From Vibrio algarum (GTDB lineage: Bacteria; Pseudomonadota; Gammaproteobacteria; Enterobacterales; Vibrionaceae), in the NCBI RefSeq assembly GCF_028204155.1, contig NZ_JAQLOI010000001.1, forward strand, positions 1,736,001 through 1,800,000: a DNA stretch of 64,000 bases, read 5' to 3'. A program made the position numbers and the translations under genes. Within the stretch, counting starts at the first letter, position 1, and each line of letters starts with the position of its first letter. The notes beneath the pieces are model-generated. The model was given only the letters and a program-made list of their open reading frames with translations. It was not told the DNA's origin and ran no database searches. This document shows, in pieces, positions 26,502 to 34,414 of the stretch.

Positions 26502-27184
26502 GTTTACATAATTCACAAATGGGTTCTCAAAGTGCGAGAAACAATATCTTACAACGGTTGAAGCAGGCGAAAGTGCAACCGTTGGATAAAGAAACCCAAC
26601 AATATCTGCCTTGGGGAGAAGTAGACCAACCGAATCAGGCTGATAAAACTAAGCGCTTTGTTGCGATGATGACAGCCAATCATGCTGAGGTCATGTCAAT
26701 CTCAAGAAATGAGCTACAAGGGGCGATCCAACAGGTTGTTGCTAAGAAGGGATGTGAAAAGGCGGCGGTAGGAACATCAGGTAAATATCATGCTGATTTT
26801 ATTCAGGGAATAGAAAACCTAGAGGTAACGCAATTCACGAATAAGATAGAAGGGTGGAAGACCAAGTTATTTGAACAGGTTGATGTGGGAATTACACACA
26901 CCTTGAACGGTATAGCAGATACAGGAGCCTTGGTGTTATGGCCTAGTATTGAAGAGCCTCGAACATTATCACTGGTTCCTCCATGCCATATCGCTGTAAT
27001 GGACGAATCGACAATATTAAGCAACTTTCCCGAAGTAATGATGAAACATCAGTGGAACAAATCAATGCCGACTAACGCCCTGTTAATCTCTGGCCCTTCT
27101 AAGACCGCAGATATTCAGCAGACTCTCGCTTATGGCGCTCATGGACCCAGTGAGTTAGTGGTGTTGATCATAAAAGATGAGTGA
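26498..27184 (+). CDS. lutC: L-lactate utilisation protein LutC (LldG)
   Basis: A 228-residue LUD-domain protein, third subunit of the LutABC complex, with the conserved GIADTGALVLWPS and RTLSLVPPCHIAVM segments. The ATG at 26498 overlaps the lutB stop in ATGA with a GGGGCGGAC site upstream. An in-frame ATG at 26417, deep inside lutB, is rejected. Confidence 0.9.
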   Translation: MSLHNSQMGSQSARNNILQRLKQAKVQPLDKETQQYLPWGEVDQPNQADKTKRFVAMMTANHAEVMSISRNELQGAIQQVVAKKGCEKAAVGTSGKYHADFIQGIENLEVTQFTNKIEGWKTKLFEQVDVGITHTLNGIADTGALVLWPSIEEPRTLSLVPPCHIAVMDESTILSNFPEVMMKHQWNKSMPTNALLISGPSKTADIQQTLAYGAHGPSELVVLIIKDE

Positions 27185-27261
27185 AAAGTAACAAAATAGG
27201 ATGAAAATGAAGCGAACTAGCCATTTTTTGTTCGGTTAAACAATTAATTAAAGAAATAAGC

Positions 27262-27289
27262 TTGACCTATTTTTTAAAATGAGTAAATT
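27262..27289 (+). promoter_or_regulatory. Promoter of the second tRNA-Leu gene
   Basis: TTGACC, 16 bp, TAAATT, then AGCCGCCAC as a GC-rich discriminator. Same layout as at 13570 and 16011. Confidence 0.76.
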
Positions 27290-27406
27290 AGCCGCCACAC
27301 GAGAGAACATTCCCGTGTGAAACAGATTTTAGTTATTGAATACGTTTCAATAAAGCAGATGGTGTCAACTCAATACAGTTAGATGCATCGCAATACAGAA
27401 TTGCGT

Positions 27407-27492
27407 GCCCTGGTGGTGGAATTGGTAGACACAAGGGATTTAAAATCCCTCGGCTTATGGCTGTGCCGGTTCAAGTCCGGCCCGGGGCACCA
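27407..27492 (+). tRNA. tRNA-Leu (TAA), copy 2
   Basis: 86 nt, identical to the gene at 16162, with some identity continuing upstream (CAATA and AGAATTGCGT), so the copies share more than the mature tRNA. Confidence 0.95.
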
Positions 27493-27500
27493 TCTATTAA

Positions 27501-27529
27501 AGCCTCAGCAGAAATGCTGGGGCTTTTTT
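27501..27529 (+). terminator. Terminator of tRNA-Leu copy 2
   Basis: Stem AGCCTCAGCA / TGCTGGGGCT with GAAA loop and T tail; same family as the hairpins at 13825 and 16367. Confidence 0.88.
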
Positions 27530-27584
27530 ACGTCTGTTTCATTAGGTCAACTCGACTCGTGCACTGTTTGGTAATGCAGTCTTG

Positions 27585-28274
27585 TTATTCAGGTTTCCAG
27601 TCTTGCAGCGCTATCTGGTATTCTTTCGCCATTAGATCGCAGGGCTTCTCAGCAACTTCTAGAGAGTCAATTATCTCTTGGTCTAGATCTTTTCTAACGT
27701 CAACGGTAGCTTGGTAGCTTTCTTGACGATAGCTATTATTAAGTATTAACGCTTTAAATTGGATGAGTTCTTCTTCTTTAAATCCACTGTCATACCAACA
27801 TTGAATCGCATTTTTTTCTTCTTGAAAGATAGAATACTGCTTAGAAATGCGCCCTCTGCCGCGCTCTTTTGCGATTTTATCCACAATAGTAACCATCTGA
27901 ACATATACAGCGCGTTTTTTGGGATGGTAAGGAAATTTATAACCGATGAAAACTTCAATATCATCGCGTAAACCGTTGCCGTTACTATCCACTTCGGCTG
28001 GTTCTTTAGGTAAGGCATGAATAAAAGCAGGCAATTCTTTAACTTGATCCGGGCTGAGGGCCGCTTTCACTTCATTGGGTTGGATCAATTCTGGTACAAC
28101 AATGGTTTCAGATGGCTCAGAGATAAGACTGGCATTTGAACTGGTGACTATTGGTTTGGTCTGTTCTGATTCTGGTCTTAGTGCATGAGATTGCTCTGGC
28201 TGAATAATTAACACAATGAGACACACCACAATGATGGCGATAAATCCGTAAATCAGGTACTTAAATAGTTTCAT
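27585..28274 (-). CDS. Membrane-anchored hypothetical protein with EF-hand-like motif
   Basis: 229 residues: one N-terminal membrane helix (about 5-26), a Ser/Pro/Glu-rich linker, then a folded region. DSNGNGLRDDIE at about 98-109 is the calcium-binding DxNxNG type loop often seen in exported proteins. Two Cys in the C-terminal part (IQCWYDSG and KPCDLM) could form a disulfide. I do not recognise a family. It is alone, downstream of and convergent with tRNA-Leu. Confidence 0.7.
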   Translation of the reverse strand: MKLFKYLIYGFIAIIVVCLIVLIIQPEQSHALRPESEQTKPIVTSSNASLISEPSETIVVPELIQPNEVKAALSPDQVKELPAFIHALPKEPAEVDSNGNGLRDDIEVFIGYKFPYHPKKRAVYVQMVTIVDKIAKERGRGRISKQYSIFQEEKNAIQCWYDSGFKEEELIQFKALILNNSYRQESYQATVDVRKDLDQEIIDSLEVAEKPCDLMAKEYQIALQDWKPE

Positions 28275-28577
28275 ATATGACAGCCTAAATACTTCGAATA
28301 CTTATCATTCTGATAATAATTTTATAGCACGAATAGGGATTTATCTAGCTGATAAAGTTATAAGAAAGGAATTAATTGTGATGCAACCTATTATTGTTAA
28401 AAAGATTTAAGCGATAGGCGTTGGTTAAATGAATAAAAGTTGTACGGATTTGAAATACTAGAATGTTTTGTAAGATGTAAAAAAACGGCTAAAACACAGC
28501 CGCTTTTATAGAGTTGCTTATATTACCAACCGCTAGCGCATCAGCGTCTAACACCTAGCAAGCATCAGAATGGATGT
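28275..28577. other. Intergenic region holding the EIIB-gene terminator
   Basis: About 303 bp between two minus-strand genes. Apart from the terminator at 28480 and the promoter that must serve the 27585 gene, I see nothing. Confidence 0.6.
28480..28506 (-). terminator. Terminator after the triple EIIB gene
   Basis: On the minus strand GCGGCT and AGCCGT are separated by a loop and followed by six or more T. Confidence 0.8.
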
Positions 28578-29321
28578 TTACTTATCCAACCAAGCAGCCA
28601 TGCCTTGTTTTAGGTTGTCCGACTCTTTACCAAAAATGGCTTGTACATTCTCATCTATTACAACAACCCCTTTGGCGCCCAGTTCTTTTAATTTATGTTG
28701 GTCAATAGAAGTCGTTTCGTTTACTGAAATTCTAAGTCGAGTAAGACAAGCGTCTACTTTTGTAATATTGTCTTTACCGCCAAAGGCAGATACGAGCTCA
28801 GCAGAGATCCCTTCACCTGGGTGACTGTCGAGCCATGCTTGCATATCAGATTTGTATTCATCCGACGCTTTACCAAAGATAGCTTGTACATTCTTATCGA
28901 TGACAACAACGCCTTTAGCTCCGAGTTTTTTAAGCTCTTCTTGATTCACTGATGACGTTTTATTGACTGATACTCTAAGACGAGTCAGGCAAGCATCAAC
29001 ACCATTTATGTTTTCTCTTCCGCCGAATGCAGAAATGAGAACTTCAGAGATACCGCCTTCTGGGTGGCTATCTATCCAAGTTTGCATCGCTATTTTATAT
29101 TTGTCTGCATTTTTTCCAAAGATAGACTGGGCTACGCGACCGACAGTTACAACGCCCAACGCACCAAGTTCTTTTAGTTTCGCTTGGTCAACGGCAGAAA
29201 ACTCCTTAACTGTGATACGCAGTCGAGTAAGGCAGGCATCTAACTTAACAATGTTTTGTTTACCGCCATACGCCGCTACTAGCGCACCTGCCATCTCTGA
29301 ATCTGAAAAATTAGTCGACAT
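28578..29321 (-). CDS. Stand-alone protein of three tandem PTS EIIB domains
   Basis: 247 residues composed of three repeats of about 80 residues, each a glucose-family EIIB module with the phosphorylatable Cys in DACLTRLR and the later GxxVQxIFGK element (at about 30, 112 and 194). There is no EIIC membrane domain or EIIA nearby. The start at 29321 has an AGGAG site; an earlier in-frame ATG is rejected. It may be a phosphate sink, a sensor, or partner of an EIIC elsewhere. The repeats are similar enough to suggest recent internal duplication. Confidence 0.88.
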   Translation of the reverse strand: MSTNFSDSEMAGALVAAYGGKQNIVKLDACLTRLRITVKEFSAVDQAKLKELGALGVVTVGRVAQSIFGKNADKYKIAMQTWIDSHPEGGISEVLISAFGGRENINGVDACLTRLRVSVNKTSSVNQEELKKLGAKGVVVIDKNVQAIFGKASDEYKSDMQAWLDSHPGEGISAELVSAFGGKDNITKVDACLTRLRISVNETTSIDQHKLKELGAKGVVVIDENVQAIFGKESDNLKQGMAAWLDK

Positions 29322-29472
29322 AAAATAACTCCTGATACCTAAATATATAGTGTTCAAATATTGCTCAACGCTGCTAAGTATATAACGAATTTTTGGAAAC
29401 GTTTACAATAATATTAAATTTTATGTATATCGAATAGAATAGGCCTTCTATCGATGACACTTAGGAGCGAAG

Positions 29473-30135
29473 ATGATTCTAATAACAGGTGCTAGTAGTG
29501 GCTTAGGCGCGGCTTTAGCAAAGCAATATGTTAGCGACAATGAAAACGTGATTATTACAGGGCGGGATCCGTCAAAGCTCTGTAAAGTAAGCAAAGGGTT
29601 ATCCGCAAAAATAGAAGCGTTATCAGTGGATTTGGCCGATGCAGAACAAGTTTCAACAATGTTTGATTCTATTCCACGGCCGGATATGGTGGTTCATTGC
29701 GCAGGTAGCGGCTATTTTGGTCCGTTAGAACTGCAAAATCCCAATCAAATACGTAATCTGATAGATAATAACTTGCTAACGACTATTCACCTGCTTCAAG
29801 AGCTGGTACAGCGATATAGAGATAAACCGACACAAGTGGTGATTATTATGTCTACTGCAGCGCAAACGGCAAAAGCGGGAGAGTCGACATATTGTGCGGT
29901 TAAGTGGGGAGTGAAAGGGTTAGTTGAATCGGTACGATTGGAGTTGAAAGGCGAGAAAATGAAACTGATTGGTGTTTATCCCGGAGGGATGGCAACAGAG
30001 TTCTGGCAAACCAGTGGAAAACAATTGGACACATCCTCATTTATGTCCGCAGAGGAAGCGGCCAAAATGATAAAGAATGCGCTGCAAAGTACTTCAAATG
30101 GGTATATTTCAGACATTGTTGTAAATAGAATGTAA
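29473..30135 (+). CDS. Short-chain dehydrogenase/reductase
   Basis: 220 residues, Rossmann fold with the cofactor loop TGASSGLGAALAK at about 5-17, the NAG-type motif HCAGSGYFG, catalytic Ser in IIMSTAA and YCAVKWG (Tyr-x-x-x-Lys). The substrate cannot be told from sequence. Single gene divergent from the EIIB gene. Confidence 0.88.
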   Translation: MILITGASSGLGAALAKQYVSDNENVIITGRDPSKLCKVSKGLSAKIEALSVDLADAEQVSTMFDSIPRPDMVVHCAGSGYFGPLELQNPNQIRNLIDNNLLTTIHLLQELVQRYRDKPTQVVIIMSTAAQTAKAGESTYCAVKWGVKGLVESVRLELKGEKMKLIGVYPGGMATEFWQTSGKQLDTSSFMSAEEAAKMIKNALQSTSNGYISDIVVNRM

Positions 30136-30326
30136 ACGCCCTCTGGTCGGACGTCTTGAATTTGCGAAAATAACAGCATAAGCAGTAGCGAATTAACGTT
30201 TTTTATATATTGAGCCTTATGTTTATAATCAAAACTGTTACCATGTCAGAATAGTTAAATCTAAGTTAAATAATATGTTTTAGTGTTGCCCGACACTCTA
30301 TTGATAAATTGGATTAGTAATTAAGA

Positions 30327-32000
30327 ATGCCGCACCATAATAATAGCCGTTTCATTAGTATGTTTGACTCAGCGGTTGAAGGTCTTTGGATTATGGATGA
30401 AGATGCTAATGTGTCTTTCTATAACCATACCTTCTATCAGCAGTTTGAATTGAATTTGGACAATACCCATCTCGATGATTGGCTTGCACTCATTCATCCG
30501 TTAGACAAAAAAGAATTTACCAACCAAGTGGATACTCATGTTGAAGCGAATCTATCGCATCAACGCGTAATGACTCAATATCGAGTGCGTAAAAAAGATG
30601 GTACGTTTTGTTGGATAGAAGCTACTGGTGTCATGAAGCAAGATGAATCAGGTAGTTATATGGTGGGAAACCATAGAGATATCTCGGAACAAAAGTTGTT
30701 AGAGTCTTATATTCGTCAACTTGCGTACTACGATAAAGCGTCAGGGCTACCCAATAGTGACAAACTGAAACAAGATATTTTAGAAGCCACGTGTAACAGC
30801 ATTTTAGTACACATTCATTTAGATAAAATAAAGTCCTATATAAATCAATATGGTGAAGAGCTCATACGAGAAATGATTGAACGAGTTATCTCTTGCATGA
30901 ACGCATTCCAAAGCCATCATTGCGAATTCTACAGAAATTCCTTAGACACTTTTTCAGTATTGATATATAGCGCAATTAGCGAGCAAAAATTAGCAGAAAT
31001 GTGTCAGCAGTTTGTTACCGATTTTCGAAACATGTCGAGAGCAGACGGTAAACTTTTTGCTGGTGAAGTGTACGTGGGTGCTTATCCGTGTACAGACAAC
31101 ACTAAGCCCGCTGAAGAAGTGATCAGTTGGGCAGCACAGACATGCGAATATGCACAAAGACATGAGCCTGCTCACTGGGCTATCTGTAACCCAGGGGTAC
31201 AGAAAAAAGTAGAACGTTTCTTCTTTATAGAAAGCCGGATAAAAGGGGCGATAGAAAACGGTGAAATTTCTATTCGTTTACAACCTATTGTTTGTGCTAA
31301 AACCTACCGACCAACCAGTTTTGAAGCATTAGCAAGGTGGGAACTTGGCGATAAGGGCGAAATATACCCTGGCGAGTTTATCCCAGTAGCAGAACGAAAA
31401 GGCTTTATAGATCCCCTTGGTGAAACCGTTCTGAAGCAAGCATGTACTTTTATCAAGGAATACAACAGCAAGTGGGATAGTGATATCAGTGTTAATGTTA
31501 ACGTGTCGGTATTACAGCTGTTAGATGGCAACTTTCCTCAACGAGCAGCAGAGATAGCGTTAAATTGTGGCGTTTCGGCTTCTAATATCATGTTAGAGCT
31601 GACAGAGTCCGTGTTGCTTGAAGACAAACATCAAGCGATGAGCCAAATAAGGCAGTTGAATGCGTTTGGTTTTAATTTAGCTATGGATGATTTTGGATCA
31701 GGTCATAGCTCATTGACGGGCTTTTTCCGGTTGCCATTTAAGCAGCTTAAAATTGATAGAGAGTTTGCACTTGAAGCAAGTAAAGCGGAAGAGCCGTTTT
31801 CTTACCTTAAGTTTTTAAATGACATGAACCAGCATCGTGGTGTTGCCGTGACGGTAGAAGGTATTGAGTCTAAAGAGATGCTGAGTATTTTTGATTCAGC
31901 CAACGTTAGTTCTTATCAAGGCTTCTTGTTTGCAAGGCCTATGAAAGCCTTTGACGCATTAATGCTAGATGTATCTTGGGATTTACTTAATTTTGAATAA
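30327..32000 (+). CDS. PAS - degenerate GGDEF - EAL protein (c-di-GMP phosphodiesterase)
   Basis: 557 residues, cytosolic. PAS domain about 5-130 (FDSAVEGLWIMDED, YRVRKKDGTFCWIEATG), then a GGDEF-like region (about 135-280) whose active-site loop is YRNSLDTF, so no cyclase activity is expected. The EAL domain (about 295-545) keeps FEALARWE, VNVNVSVLQL, LELTESVLLED, MDDFGSGHSSL and VEGIES, so it is probably an active c-di-GMP phosphodiesterase. Confidence 0.9.
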   Translation: MPHHNNSRFISMFDSAVEGLWIMDEDANVSFYNHTFYQQFELNLDNTHLDDWLALIHPLDKKEFTNQVDTHVEANLSHQRVMTQYRVRKKDGTFCWIEATGVMKQDESGSYMVGNHRDISEQKLLESYIRQLAYYDKASGLPNSDKLKQDILEATCNSILVHIHLDKIKSYINQYGEELIREMIERVISCMNAFQSHHCEFYRNSLDTFSVLIYSAISEQKLAEMCQQFVTDFRNMSRADGKLFAGEVYVGAYPCTDNTKPAEEVISWAAQTCEYAQRHEPAHWAICNPGVQKKVERFFFIESRIKGAIENGEISIRLQPIVCAKTYRPTSFEALARWELGDKGEIYPGEFIPVAERKGFIDPLGETVLKQACTFIKEYNSKWDSDISVNVNVSVLQLLDGNFPQRAAEIALNCGVSASNIMLELTESVLLEDKHQAMSQIRQLNAFGFNLAMDDFGSGHSSLTGFFRLPFKQLKIDREFALEASKAEEPFSYLKFLNDMNQHRGVAVTVEGIESKEMLSIFDSANVSSYQGFLFARPMKAFDALMLDVSWDLLNFE

Positions 32001-32083
32001 CGCGCTTTCTACTATCATTACGTTGTATTTCTTTTGCGTATTCATTTTCAGAGGGAGATCGCGGCTGTATAGGCACATTGGAT

Positions 32084-32126
32084 GCAAATAAAGACGTCAC
32101 TTTTTTAAGGTGACGTCTTTATTTGC
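32084..32126. terminator. Long perfect inverted repeat, bidirectional terminator
   Basis: Seventeen-base arms (GCAAATAAAGACGTCAC and its complement) around a 9-base loop TTTTTTAAG, placed between the convergent EAL and chemoreceptor genes. The stem is unusually long and AT-rich at its base. Confidence 0.78.
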
Positions 32127-32142
32127 AAAGAATAAAGTAAGC

Positions 32143-33885
32143 TTAACTAAGCTTAAATTTACTCACGATACTAACCAATTGCTGATTTGAGCTGTTAAGT
32201 TGATGGGTACTGCTCACCGTTTCATTACCGTTGCTGTTTAGCGTTTCTATCATCTGCTGAATCGCTACCATATTTCTATTGATCTCTTCAGTAACTGAAC
32301 TCTGTTCTTCAGCAGATGTCGCTATTTGTGCCGTAACATCATTGATTTCAACAACGGAGTCAGTCATTAGGTCTAACGAATTCATTACTTGAGACGTGGT
32401 TTCAGCAGTCTGTTGGCAACTCTCTTTAGTAGATTGCATACTTGAGACAACGGCTTCTGAGCCTGCACTCAGTTTATCCAGCATTTCGTTGATTTCTGTT
32501 GTGCTTTGTCGGGTTCGTGCTGCAAGTGCACGGACTTCATCGGCTACCACTGCGAAGCCTCGGCCATGCTCACCAGCACGCGCCGCTTCAATCGCTGCGT
32601 TTAGCGCCAACAGGTTCGTTTGTTCAGCTATCTCACCAATCACATTCAATACCTGGCCAATTTGTGCTGTATCGTCATTCATAGAAACAATCGTTTGTGA
32701 GGTATGTTCTACCTCATCAACTAATGCGGTAACACTACTTACCGCCTGTTGAACAATAACCTTAGATTGCTCAGCTTCTTCATTGGTGGCTTGAGTTTGT
32801 TTTGCCGCTGTGGCAGCGCTTTCTGCTACTGCATCTGCGGTTGAACTCATTTCATTAATCGACGTAACTGCCATTTCCATTTCTGCCGTATGCGCTTTAA
32901 GCAGGTTCTGACTAGAATCGGCTTGGCCTTCTAGCAAAGAAATTTCTTCATTGATCTTTTCACTTGAAGAGGAAACATCGAGCATCATGTGCTGAAGGTT
33001 TTCAATAAACTTATTGATACCATCGGCGATTTTGCCTAAGTCGTCTTGTGTTTCTACTTTTAATCGATGGGTTAAATCACCGCTGCCGTTTGCAAGGTCG
33101 GTAATGACATCTCGCAGAGCGACGATGGGTTTGAAGGCGATAGTGAGTGCGATAATACTTAATGGAATTAAAATAGCGGAAGCGATAAGCAGAGCAATAG
33201 TAATCGAACCATTTAGGCTATCGGTATTTTTTTGTATGAAGCCCTTGTCAATGAACCCGGTAAGTGTCCATTGTTTGTTACCCACATTAAAGTTGTTTAC
33301 TACTGGAATTAAATCACCATCGACTTTGTTCGAAAACAAGATATTACCGGTGGAATCTTTCAATTCTACGTAGCTTCCTTCAACCGAAGAGGCTTCCAAC
33401 AAGGTTTGAGTGTTCGTTAAATCAATGATGAATAAATCGCCACCAGAGTCACCACGAGGGATAGCAATACTTAGATGAGGAACACCGTTTTCAAAATAGA
33501 TATCACTAATGACCGCTTCAGTTCCTGCGGTAACAATTTTTGATTTGTATTTTTCTATATCATCGGCCTGGTCAATGCTACCGTTTCGATCAAATAATAA
33601 GTCATAAGATAGTTTGACGATATTTTTGAATCCGGTCGCTTCCAGCGTCGATGAGATTTCCATTATGCTGAAATTTGAACTCTTGGCGAGTCGAACATCA
33701 TTATTGATGTCACCCACAAGTTTATCTTTCACTAAGGTTAACTGGCTTTGAATATTTTTAGTATCAGATTGAGATATATACTGGCTTATATAGTAGTTAG
33801 CACTTAAGAAAGAAGTGAGAACCGACACGGCAATAACCGCGATGAGCAGCGCGAGCACTTTCGCTTTAAAGGGTATTTTTTTCAT
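32143..33885 (-). CDS. Methyl-accepting chemotaxis protein
   Basis: 580 residues: membrane helix about 8-28, a periplasmic ligand domain of about 200 residues, second membrane helix about 230-255, HAMP, then a long signalling coiled coil. The hairpin tip has IAEQTNLLALNAAIEAARAG and GRGFAVVADEVRALA, which contact CheA and CheW. The start MKKIPFK at 33885 is preferred; an upstream TTG would add ten hydrophilic residues. The ligand is unknown. Confidence 0.92.
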   Translation of the reverse strand: MKKIPFKAKVLALLIAVIAVSVLTSFLSANYYISQYISQSDTKNIQSQLTLVKDKLVGDINNDVRLAKSSNFSIMEISSTLEATGFKNIVKLSYDLLFDRNGSIDQADDIEKYKSKIVTAGTEAVISDIYFENGVPHLSIAIPRGDSGGDLFIIDLTNTQTLLEASSVEGSYVELKDSTGNILFSNKVDGDLIPVVNNFNVGNKQWTLTGFIDKGFIQKNTDSLNGSITIALLIASAILIPLSIIALTIAFKPIVALRDVITDLANGSGDLTHRLKVETQDDLGKIADGINKFIENLQHMMLDVSSSSEKINEEISLLEGQADSSQNLLKAHTAEMEMAVTSINEMSSTADAVAESAATAAKQTQATNEEAEQSKVIVQQAVSSVTALVDEVEHTSQTIVSMNDDTAQIGQVLNVIGEIAEQTNLLALNAAIEAARAGEHGRGFAVVADEVRALAARTRQSTTEINEMLDKLSAGSEAVVSSMQSTKESCQQTAETTSQVMNSLDLMTDSVVEINDVTAQIATSAEEQSSVTEEINRNMVAIQQMIETLNSNGNETVSSTHQLNSSNQQLVSIVSKFKLS

Positions 33886-34414
33886 AATGTTTAGTTTCTT
33901 CGTCTTAGTAGGCAATAACTCTATAAAGAATTTTATTGATTTAATGAAACATTATCGACAGTTAGGTTAAAAAGTTGAACGTTTTTCCGCAATAAGACTT
34001 TAGTTTTCACTGCTAAATTCCGCTTTAGATATACTGATCACAAAATTAGCATATAGTTTGCAATGTTATGTTATGTGGGTCAGCGGGATTAAGTGAGATG
34101 TCCCGTATAAAAATACGACATTGAACCGATTTTTTGCTCACAATTTATCAATGGTCTGTCGGGTTCTTTGTAACCTTTAAGCCCTGTTACATTTTATATA
34201 CCATTTACGGCCACCTAAAAAAGAGAGTTCATCTACCTAAAATGTTAAGATTGCATACCCTGCTTAAAAATTAAATGCAGCATCTATCCTTTATTATTAA
34301 TATACTGCACCTATAATTAGGTGGTATTTTATCGCGTCAATCAATGTATATTGAAAGGCTAAACCTCCAGTGAGAAGAAGCTAAAATAACTCAACCGTAT
34401 ATTTGGACTATTAA
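33886..34414. other. Intergenic region upstream of the RND operon
   Basis: 529 bp between divergent genes with no credible coding sequence. It contains a TATAAT at 34312-34317 inside a CACCTA-TAAT-TAGGTG inverted repeat (34308-34323), a possible promoter with an operator over its -10. Confidence 0.55.
34308..34323 (+). promoter_or_regulatory. Possible -10 overlapped by inverted repeat
   Basis: CACCTA and TAGGTG flank TAAT; together they contain TATAAT. Roughly 90 bp upstream of the RND transporter start. No clear -35, so this is tentative. Confidence 0.4.

Noticed and set aside
28963..29328. 121-codon frame opposite the triple EIIB gene
   Set aside because: Shadow of the repeated EIIB sequence; its own repeats simply mirror the sense strand.
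32396..32752. Open frames on the plus strand opposite the chemoreceptor gene
   Set aside because: They are antisense to a clear MCP coding region, start without ribosome sites and show no family features.
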